Below are positions 1-5,415 of a stretch of 5,725 bases of DNA, one piece after another. Position 1 is the first letter of the stretch, and every line of letters starts with the position of its first letter. The translations under genes and the position numbers were made by a program. Under the pieces are notes generated by a model. It was given only the letters and a program-made list of their open reading frames with translations. It was not told the DNA's origin and did not search any database. The stretch is from an uncultured Burkholderiales bacterium (lineage in GTDB: Bacteria; Pseudomonadota; Gammaproteobacteria; Burkholderiales; Burkholderiaceae_C): the NCBI GenBank assembly GCA_903856875.1, contig CAIODE010000470.1, positions 1 to 5,725 of the forward strand. Reading direction: 5' to 3'.

Positions 1-41
1 GTTCAATTTGCTCATGGGTGTTAGATACAAAAAATTTAAAC

Positions 42-46
42 GGAGA
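42..46 (+). promoter_or_regulatory. Ribosome binding site of first Bug receptor; decides the start
   Basis: GGAGA lies 7 bases before the ATG at 54, an ideal Shine-Dalgarno spacing. The reading frame is open further upstream to a GTG at 18, but starting there would put 12 mostly polar residues before the signal peptide and would place this GGAGA inside the coding region. The ATG at 54 gives a standard N-terminus with two lysines followed by a hydrophobic stretch. Confidence 0.75.
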
Positions 47-53
47 CTTTTTC

Positions 54-1034
54 ATGTTCAAAAAATTTGCCGCTTCAACATTGATGGGTGTGGCTCTGCT
101 GTCTACTGCAGCATTCACATCCGTCCAAGCACAAACCACCTTCCCCGCCAAAGCCATTCGCATCGTCGTGCCCTTCGCTGCTGGTGGTACATCTGATATT
201 TTGGCGCGCACCATAGGCCAAAAGTTAACCGAGTCTTGGGGCCAGCCTGTGCTGGTTGAAAACCGCGCAGGCGCCAATGGCAACGTAGGCGCCGACCACG
301 TGGCCAAATCTGCACCCGACGGTTACACCTTGTTGCTTTCTGACGTAGGCGCCTTGGCCATCAACCCCAGCGTTTACCTCAACATGCCTTATGACGTGGT
401 GAAAGATTTTTCACCGGTGGGCATGGTGGCGTATTCGCCTCATGCATTTGGCGTTCATCCATCGGTGCCAGTGAACAACGTGAAGGAACTCATTGACTAC
501 GCCAAGGCCAATCCTGGCAAACTCAATTTCGCCATTTCTGGCACAGGCGGCGCGCCGCATTTGGCAGGTATTGCGTTTGCACAGCGCACCGGCATTAACT
601 GGGCCTACATTCCCTACAAGGGCGGCTCGCAAGCGGTGGCCGATGTGGCCAGTGGGCAAGCCAATGTCATTATGAATGGCATGCTGGCCACTTATCCCAC
701 CATGAAATCGGGCCGTATTCGAGCCTTGGCTATTTCAAGTGCACAGCGAGTGGGCTCGGCGCCCGAAGTTCCAACCATTGCAGAAACGCTGCCTGGTTTT
801 GAAACAGGTTCTTACCAAGGTTTGCTGGCACCTGCAGGCACACCCCGCGATGTGGTGGGCAAGTTGAATGCAGAGATTGCCAAAATTTTAGCCACCCAAG
901 AGATGCGCGAAAAACTGGCGGTGCTGGGTACCGAAGTTCGTACTGCGCAGCCCGAGGCACTGGGAACTTTCATTGCCACTGAGAAAACCCGATGGGCTCA
1001 AGTCATTAAAGAATCGGGCATCAAGTTTGACTGA
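54..1034 (+). CDS. Bug family tripartite tricarboxylate transporter substrate-binding protein (TctC-like)
   Basis: This is a 326-residue periplasmic solute receptor of the Bug/TctC family (Pfam PF03401), close to the usual length of about 320. Residues 1-26 form a Sec signal peptide: Lys3-Lys4, then a hydrophobic core, with likely cleavage after VQA before QTTFP. Family landmarks follow in order. The ligand-loop motif VPFAAGGTSD is at 39-48, GQPVLVENR at 63-71, then a Gly/Ala-rich AGANGNVGA, PDGYT at 88-92, ANPGKLNF at 152-159, SGTGGAPHLAG at 162-172, and YKGGSQAV at 188-195. Members of this family bind small carboxylates or amino acids between two lobes, contacting the carboxylate through the VPF..GG loop. 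They deliver it to a TctA/TctB membrane pair or act as a sensor. No TctA or TctB gene is present here, so this is an orphan receptor within the window. The ligand cannot be read from sequence. The neighbouring ThDP and thiolase genes suggest an organic acid (inference). Confidence 0.93.
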   Translation: MFKKFAASTLMGVALLSTAAFTSVQAQTTFPAKAIRIVVPFAAGGTSDILARTIGQKLTESWGQPVLVENRAGANGNVGADHVAKSAPDGYTLLLSDVGALAINPSVYLNMPYDVVKDFSPVGMVAYSPHAFGVHPSVPVNNVKELIDYAKANPGKLNFAISGTGGAPHLAGIAFAQRTGINWAYIPYKGGSQAVADVASGQANVIMNGMLATYPTMKSGRIRALAISSAQRVGSAPEVPTIAETLPGFETGSYQGLLAPAGTPRDVVGKLNAEIAKILATQEMREKLAVLGTEVRTAQPEALGTFIATEKTRWAQVIKESGIKFD

Positions 1035-1047
1035 TGGTCAGTCTGCT

Positions 1048-1088
1048 TGCACTTCAGGGGTAATCCCTGCAGTGCATTGAAGATTTTT
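1048..1088 (+). terminator. Probable intrinsic terminator after first Bug receptor
   Basis: TGCACT at 1048-1053 pairs with AGTGCA at 1071-1076, and CAGGG at 1055-1059 pairs with CCCTG at 1065-1069. There is one T/C mismatch between the two stem blocks and a 5-base loop (GTAAT). A run of five T follows at 1084-1088, seven bases past the stem, which is further than ideal. It starts 14 bases after the stop codon at 1032-1034, a typical position. It suggests the two Bug genes are not simply co-transcribed, or that read-through is partial. It is read from sequence only; no folding energy was computed. Confidence 0.55.
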
Positions 1089-1112
1089 ATGGGATAGTTT
1101 TCTCTTCAATTA

Positions 1113-1117
1113 AAGGG
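1113..1117 (+). promoter_or_regulatory. Ribosome binding site of second Bug receptor
   Basis: AAGGG sits 8 bases before the ATG at 1126. This supports that start, which is also the one that gives a proper signal peptide. Confidence 0.6.
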
Positions 1118-1125
1118 CGCAGAAC

Positions 1126-2094
1126 ATGTTGAAAAAATTTCTTCACCAGTTCCTCATTCTTGGCTGTCTTGCTTTGATGACCCCTTGGGCCTTGGCGCAG
1201 ACTTGGCCTTCAAAACCCATTCGCATTGTTTTGCAATTTCCCCCGGGTGGCTCCACAGATGCTGTGGCCCGAATCTTGGCGCAATCCATGACCGCCTCTT
1301 TGGGTCAACCCGTTTTGGTTGAAAACCGCCCCGGCGCAGATGGTGCCATTGCAGGCGAGTATGTGGCCAGGGCTGAACCCGATGGCTATACATTTTTCCT
1401 GGCGTCCAACACGCCCATGATGCAAGTGCCCTTGCTCAAAAAAAACCCACCCTATGACGCTGTGAAAAGCTTCACGCCTGTTTCGCTGGTGGGTCGCTAC
1501 ATTTATGTGTTGGTCACCAGCCCTGCCATGCCTGCGCAAAATGTGACCGAGTTGTTGAACCATTCACGTGCCAATCCTGGCAAAGTCAATTACGGCAGCT
1601 ACAGCGGCGTGACGCAGCTCATGCACACCCGCATGAAGCTAGATGCCAAAGTTGACATGAATTTGATCAACTACAAAGGCGAGGCGCCCACCATCACAGA
1701 CATCTTAGGTGGGCATGTGCAGCTTACTTTTGCAACGCCTATTAGCACCATGCAGCACATCAAGGAAGGCAAGCTCAAAGCCATGGCGATGCTATTGCCA
1801 ACGCGCTATAGCCAATTGCCCAATGTGCCTACTGCTCAAGAAGCAGGGCTTCCTGTGTTGCCTGCCGCCACTTGGGCTGCGCTCTTTGGCCCTGCCAAAT
1901 TGCCAGCTGACATTACGATGCGCATGAACAAAGAGATCAATGCCGCCATGTCCAAGCCAGAAATTCGCGACCGCATTGACAAGCTCGGATTTGATTTGGG
2001 CGGCTCTACACCTGCAGAGCTTGGCCTGTTTGTTCAAGACCAGTTAGGTGCTTGGGGCAAAGCATTTGCCGAGGCCGGCTTGAAGCCCGAATAA
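1126..2094 (+). CDS. Bug family tripartite tricarboxylate transporter substrate-binding protein, second copy
   Basis: This is a 322-residue TctC/Bug periplasmic receptor. The signal peptide spans residues 1-24 (Lys3-Lys4, hydrophobic core), with likely cleavage ALA before QTWPSKP. Cys14 inside the core is preceded by Leu-Gly, but it is too early for a convincing lipobox. Landmarks are the loop FPPGGSTD at 38-45, then GQPVLVENRPGADGAIAG, EPDGYTF, ANPGKVNYGSYSG and NYKGEAPTITDILGGH. It aligns end to end with the receptor just upstream, but with many differences, so the two are old paralogues rather than a fresh duplication, and they probably bind different ligands. The ligand loop is unusual: the common VPF before the Gly-Gly is LQF (36-38). 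No TctA/TctB partner is nearby. The gene ends 5 bases from the stop of the convergent DUF35 gene. The substrate is unknown; a carboxylate is the family expectation. Confidence 0.93.
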   Translation: MLKKFLHQFLILGCLALMTPWALAQTWPSKPIRIVLQFPPGGSTDAVARILAQSMTASLGQPVLVENRPGADGAIAGEYVARAEPDGYTFFLASNTPMMQVPLLKKNPPYDAVKSFTPVSLVGRYIYVLVTSPAMPAQNVTELLNHSRANPGKVNYGSYSGVTQLMHTRMKLDAKVDMNLINYKGEAPTITDILGGHVQLTFATPISTMQHIKEGKLKAMAMLLPTRYSQLPNVPTAQEAGLPVLPAATWAALFGPAKLPADITMRMNKEINAAMSKPEIRDRIDKLGFDLGGSTPAELGLFVQDQLGAWGKAFAEAGLKPE

Positions 2095-2100
2095 ATGCTT
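2060..2100. repeat. Inverted repeat across the convergent gene junction; possible bidirectional terminator
   Basis: AAGCATTT at 2060-2067 and AAATGCTT at 2093-2100 are perfect 8-base inverted complements flanking 25 bases. A smaller inner pair GGCT/AGCC lies at 2077-2080 and 2084-2087. The structure begins in the last codons of the second Bug gene, spans its stop, and ends on the last base of the DUF35 gene's stop codon. It could act as a terminator for either strand, but no good T tract follows on either side, so termination is uncertain. It may be chance. Confidence 0.3.
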
Positions 2101-2513
2101 CAGGTGTGAGACTGTGCAGGTTTAAACATTGGTACAGCCTGCCCTGCAGGGCTGTTCTTAAACACCACTTCCACCTTGTCGCCTATGCGCAGGCTGTCTA
2201 GATCGCATTCCACAATGTTGGTCATCATGGTCACGCCTTCATCCAAAGTGACATAGGCCAACGCAAACGGAATGGGCCCAGCCCTTCGGGTGACGGTGAC
2301 AGAGTAAATCGTGCCCTTGCCACTGGCCTGAGACCAAGACGTGTCGGAGCTTCCGCACAAAGGGCAAACAGGCCTTGGGTACCAATGAAACTCATTGCAT
2401 GATTTGCAGCACTTGATCATGAGGGTGCCCTTGGATGCTGATTGCCACAGCAGCTCGTTGTCTGGGTAGATGACGGGTTCTGAAAATGATCGTTCTTGAT
2501 AAGGTGTTGTCAT
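2100..2513 (-). CDS. DUF35 zinc-ribbon / OB-fold protein, probable partner of the adjacent thiolase-like enzyme
   Basis: This 137-residue protein has the standard two-part DUF35 layout. A helical N-terminus (about 1-30, with the typical NELLWQSASKG) is followed by a rubredoxin-like zinc ribbon. Its four cysteines are Cys36-x2-Cys39 and Cys50-x2-Cys53, with the usual aromatic/proline-rich linker between them. The OB fold runs from about 64 to 120, including GKGTIYSVTV at 65-74 and IGDKVEVVF at 110-118. Known relatives (the DUF35 domain of ChsH2, PhlB, and the archaeal thiolase/HMG-CoA synthase scaffold) are not catalytic alone. They bind a thiolase-fold partner and help hold or shuttle the acyl-CoA. 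The gene starts 4 bases after the stop of the thiolase-like gene, which fits a stoichiometric complex (inference). Cys35 is an extra cysteine next to the first ligand. The three other ligands and both domains are intact. The physiological substrate is unknown. Confidence 0.9.
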   Translation of the reverse strand: MTTPYQERSFSEPVIYPDNELLWQSASKGTLMIKCCKSCNEFHWYPRPVCPLCGSSDTSWSQASGKGTIYSVTVTRRAGPIPFALAYVTLDEGVTMMTNIVECDLDSLRIGDKVEVVFKNSPAGQAVPMFKPAQSHT

Positions 2514-2517
2514 GGCT

Positions 2518-3684
2518 TTATTGCCTCTCGAGTATCAGTGTGGCGCTGCCATGTCTAGAACCTAGCTGGCCGCCCATGCCTTGTGCCAATGCAATGCCGC
2601 AGTTTTTAACTTGAACGGCTGGGTGCGCTTCCCCCCTCAGTTGGCGCACGGCTTCAATGACCTTGGTCATGCCACCTCGGTTTGAAGGATGGTTGTTGCA
2701 CAGGCCGCCACCATCGGTATTGAAAGGCAGTTTGCCTACACCCGAGATTAAATTGCCATCCGCTACAAAGCGCCCACCTGCACCTTTTGCACAAAATCCA
2801 AGGTCTTCCAGTTGCATGAGCACCGTGATGGTGAAGCTGTCGTAAATGGAAGCGTATTGAATGTCAGCGGGCGTGAGGCCGGCTTCTTCAAAGGCTGTTT
2901 TGCCAGACCATGCTGCGGCTGAGTACGATAAATCTACACGGCCGCCGCGCGGGCCTTTCAAGGCTTCACCAGCGCCGCGAACATGAATGATTGGGCGCTT
3001 GAGTGATTTGGCAATTTCGGGTCGCGTGACAATGAGCGCGCCACCGCCATCGCTGACCACGCAGCAGTCTAAGCGGTGCAGCGGGTCTGAAATCAGGGGT
3101 GATGCCAGCACGTCCGCAACGGTGACCACATCTCGGAGCATGGCATGGGGGTTGTGTTGTGCGTGATGAGAAGCGGCCACTTTGATCCAAGCCAACTGCT
3201 CGGACGTGGTGCCCCAGTCGTGCATGTGGCGCGCCGCCACCAATGCATAGTTGTTGACAGTGACCACGCCATAAGGCAACTCGAAGGGTTCATCGGGCAC
3301 GTTTTGGCCCCAGTTTCGTGGCTGGGTGCCAGAGCTTGATTCTGAGCGCGGGCGACCTGCAAGGGTAATGAGCGCTACGTTGCATTTGCCTGCTGCAATG
3401 GCTTGTGCTGCGTGCGAAACATGCAAAAGGTAAGACGATCCACCTGTATCGGTTGAATCAATATGGCGACACTGCAAGCCCATGTAATCGGCCATGCTGA
3501 GGGCGCCAAGGCCTGGCGCATCACCCGCACAAAAATAGCCATCGACGTCTTGGAGGCTCAGTCCGGCATCGGCCAATGCACCTTGCGCACACTCTGCGTG
3601 CAGCTGTGCCACAGTTTTGTCGGGCGCTTTGCGCGTTGGGTGTTCGTAGGCGCCTGCGATGCAGGCTTTTCCTCTGATGGTCAT
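2518..3684 (-). CDS. Thiolase-superfamily protein (SCP-x/lipid-transfer type) lacking the nucleophilic cysteine
   Basis: The protein is 388 residues, the usual size for the SCP-x thiolase/acetyl-CoA acetyltransferase-like group. The start MTIRGKACIAGAYEHPTRKA matches the family N-terminus. The frame is open further upstream to 3762, but that would add 26 atypical residues overlapping the ThDP gene. No clear Shine-Dalgarno precedes the ATG at 3684; the 25-base leader is AT-rich. Where biosynthetic thiolases have the nucleophile Cys in a CxSG motif, this protein has TGGSS (80-84), with Gly82 at the Cys position. The second catalytic cysteine region near the C-terminus reads ALAQGMGG (365-372), again without Cys. 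The histidine of the GHP motif is kept (His332 in NNHPSNRGG), as is the family motif YDSF at 281-284. Loss of both cysteines argues against ordinary thiolysis. It fits aldolase-type (Ltp2-like) or non-decarboxylating acyl chemistry with the downstream DUF35 partner. Databases will probably call it acetyl-CoA acetyltransferase or thiolase domain protein; the exact reaction is unknown. Confidence 0.88.
   Translation of the reverse strand: MTIRGKACIAGAYEHPTRKAPDKTVAQLHAECAQGALADAGLSLQDVDGYFCAGDAPGLGALSMADYMGLQCRHIDSTDTGGSSYLLHVSHAAQAIAAGKCNVALITLAGRPRSESSSGTQPRNWGQNVPDEPFELPYGVVTVNNYALVAARHMHDWGTTSEQLAWIKVAASHHAQHNPHAMLRDVVTVADVLASPLISDPLHRLDCCVVSDGGGALIVTRPEIAKSLKRPIIHVRGAGEALKGPRGGRVDLSYSAAAWSGKTAFEEAGLTPADIQYASIYDSFTITVLMQLEDLGFCAKGAGGRFVADGNLISGVGKLPFNTDGGGLCNNHPSNRGGMTKVIEAVRQLRGEAHPAVQVKNCGIALAQGMGGQLGSRHGSATLILERQ
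2524..2529 (-). promoter_or_regulatory. Ribosome binding site of DUF35 gene, embedded in the thiolase 3' end
   Basis: GAGAGG on the minus strand lies 10 bases before the DUF35 ATG and is made of the Glu386-Arg387 codons of the thiolase-like gene, just before its stop. Ribosomes finishing the upstream gene would uncover or reuse this site, so the two proteins are probably translationally coupled. Confidence 0.5.
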
Positions 3685-3709
3685 ATTGCTTTTAAATTTT
3701 CGTTGAGAT

Positions 3710-5374
3710 TTATTTACCAAACCCGTTAGACACCATGACTTCAATGAGATTAGGTTGGCCACTTTGAATACCGGCTTTGAGCATGGTGTCTAGGTCTTCA
3801 GGGTTGGATACTTTGACAGCACGCATGCCCATTGACTGCGCCAATTGGCAATAGTCAATGGCAGGGTCGTCCATGTCCATGCCAATGAACCGGTCAGTGC
3901 CTTGCATGGAAACAAGCCTCTCTTTAATGATGCGATAGCCTCTGTTGTTGGCAATGACATACGTGATGGGCAGCTTGAAATGCACGGCTGTCCAAAGGCC
4001 TTGAATGCCATACATGGCGCTGCCGTCTCCCACAATGGCCACCACGGGCCTATTGGGTTTGGCCATACTGACGCCTACTGCGCCCGGAATAGCAAACCCC
4101 AACCCGCCACTGGCCAGGCCAAAAAAGCTGTCAGGGTGGTGCTGATGCAAAAACTGCGGCAGTGGGAAGGTAGAGGTTAAGGCCTCTTCAACCACAATGA
4201 CATCGGGTGTAAGTTGAGCGCTGATGTGCATGGCAAACGTGGCGGCCGACATGGGGCGCGCTGCGCTTTGCATTAAAACTTGGGCGACTGATTTCTGTCG
4301 TTGAAGGGTCCAGTTTTGCGCGGCCAATGCTTGGGAACGAGCTTGTGCTTGTGCTTGGTAATTGGCGTCTGTGAGCGAGCGAAGCAAGGCCAGCAGTGCT
4401 GGCAATGTTTCAGCCACATTGGCTTGCACGGCCAGTTCTGTTCTGTAACTTTTCCCCAACTCCCAGCTGCGGTCACTGACATGAACAACGCGAGAGTGAG
4501 CGGGCAATGGCTCGGTGGGGCTGTAAACCGACATGCGAAGCAAATCGGCGCCCAAACATAAAACCAGATCGAAGGGGTCTAAAGTTTTGCGCACATGGTC
4601 TTGGTTGCGCGTAAGCATGCCAAGGTAATGGGGGTGCGATGTAGAAAAACTGGTGCTGTAGGGCACCGACTCTTGAAACACACCTGCCCCCAGTAAAGTG
4701 GCCAACTCTGCGGCATCTGCAAAAGCTTGTTGGGTATTGAGTTCTTTGCCAGAAATAATGACAGGGTTCTTGGCAGACAGCAGCGTATTGGCCAATTCGC
4801 TTAAGGATGCGTCGGAAGGCCTTACCCGGTTGTCAATGCGCACCGATTGGCCTAATTCAATTTCTGCCATGTCATTCAGAATGTCGCCCGGCAAACTGAT
4901 GAAGACAGGCCCAGTGGGGGGCGTCATGGCAATCTTGGCTGCGCGGCGCATGATGAGCGGCAGGTCTTGCAACCTGGTGACCTCAATTGACCATTTAACC
5001 AAGGGGGCCGCCATGGTGGCCAGGTCGTCGTAAAGCAAGGGCTCTAGCAGGCCATGGCCTTGCTCTTGTTGACCTGCGGTAAGGATGACGGGCGAGCCAG
5101 AGAATTTGGCGTTGTACAAAGCGCCCATGGCATTGCCAAGTCCGGGGGCCACATGCACATTGGCGGCCGTGAGCTTGCGTGAAGCTCTGGCAAAGCCATC
5201 GGCCATGCCCATGACCACAGATTCTTGCAGGCCCAAAACGAACTTGAGCTGGGGGTAGTCTGGCAGGGCCTCCATGATGGGCAACTCTGTGGTGCCAGGG
5301 TTGCCAAAAAGATGGGTGACTCCTTCGCTGATGAGCAGCTCGACAAACGCCTGACGTCCGTACAAATGGGCCAT
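3710..5374 (-). CDS. Thiamine-diphosphate-dependent enzyme, benzoylformate decarboxylase-like (2-oxoacid decarboxylase / acetolactate synthase superfamily)
   Basis: This 554-residue ThDP enzyme has three domains in the normal order: PYR (about 1-170), central (about 190-320) and PP (about 385-535). FGNPGTTELP is at 23-32. The catalytic Glu51 (in GLQES) would activate the cofactor aminopyrimidine. His74 in NVHVAPGLGN corresponds to His70 of Pseudomonas putida benzoylformate decarboxylase. The Mg/ThDP motif is GDGS at 449-452, followed after 23 residues by Asn476-Asn477. Similarity to benzoylformate decarboxylase is visible along the whole length (for example GNAMGAL, TAGQQ, PLVKWS, GGLGFA.P), so the fold and cofactor use are secure. 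The pocket differs: Thr28 for Ser26, Ser282 for His281, Ile482 for Ala460 and Arg486 for Phe464. The substrate is therefore probably not benzoylformate, and carboligation is also possible. AAAAGGG precedes the ATG by 10 bases. It is first in a three-gene set with the thiolase-like and DUF35 genes. Alignment positions were made by eye against the remembered P. putida sequence. Confidence 0.9.
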   Translation of the reverse strand: MAHLYGRQAFVELLISEGVTHLFGNPGTTELPIMEALPDYPQLKFVLGLQESVVMGMADGFARASRKLTAANVHVAPGLGNAMGALYNAKFSGSPVILTAGQQEQGHGLLEPLLYDDLATMAAPLVKWSIEVTRLQDLPLIMRRAAKIAMTPPTGPVFISLPGDILNDMAEIELGQSVRIDNRVRPSDASLSELANTLLSAKNPVIISGKELNTQQAFADAAELATLLGAGVFQESVPYSTSFSTSHPHYLGMLTRNQDHVRKTLDPFDLVLCLGADLLRMSVYSPTEPLPAHSRVVHVSDRSWELGKSYRTELAVQANVAETLPALLALLRSLTDANYQAQAQARSQALAAQNWTLQRQKSVAQVLMQSAARPMSAATFAMHISAQLTPDVIVVEEALTSTFPLPQFLHQHHPDSFFGLASGGLGFAIPGAVGVSMAKPNRPVVAIVGDGSAMYGIQGLWTAVHFKLPITYVIANNRGYRIIKERLVSMQGTDRFIGMDMDDPAIDYCQLAQSMGMRAVKVSNPEDLDTMLKAGIQSGQPNLIEVMVSNGFGK

Positions 5375-5384
5375 GGTGTGACTA

Positions 5385-5391
5385 CCCTTTT
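5385..5391 (-). promoter_or_regulatory. Ribosome binding site of ThDP enzyme gene
   Basis: AAAAGGG on the minus strand ends 10 bases before the ATG at 5374, slightly long but acceptable. It supports this start, which also matches the N-terminus of benzoylformate decarboxylase-type proteins. The 41-base gap to the PsiE stop holds no convincing terminator or promoter. Confidence 0.5.
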
Positions 5392-5415
5392 AAGAAATAA
5401 ACAAACAGCTCGTTT

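Noticed and set aside
18..53. Upstream GTG start for the first Bug receptor
   Set aside because: It would add 12 polar residues before the signal peptide and bury the good GGAGA ribosome site; ATG at 54 is better.
507..521. Fifteen-base identity with 1570-1584 (GCCAATCCTGGCAAA) as a direct repeat
   Set aside because: Both copies encode the conserved ANPGK segment of the Bug family; shared ancestry explains it.
1077..1111. Promoter for the second Bug gene (TTGAAG with GATAGT)
   Set aside because: The spacing between the boxes is only about 10 bases and the -10 match is 4 of 6; not supportable.
1153..1167. Lipoprotein signal at Cys14 of the second Bug receptor
   Set aside because: The cysteine is too close to the N-terminus and sits mid-core; the ALA cleavage site at 24 fits a normal Sec signal.
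1154..1563. Minus-strand open frames opposite the second Bug gene, and similar frames elsewhere
   Set aside because: They lack family similarity and sensible composition (rich in Arg, His, Cys, Trp) and are shadows of the real genes.
2141..2152. Twelve-base palindrome GCCCTGCAGGGC as an operator or terminator
   Set aside because: It lies inside the DUF35 coding region, has no T tract after it and no second copy; probably chance in coding sequence.
3685..3762. Longer start for the thiolase-like protein overlapping the ThDP gene
   Set aside because: The 26 extra residues do not resemble the family N-terminus, whereas MTIRGKACIAGAYEHP does.
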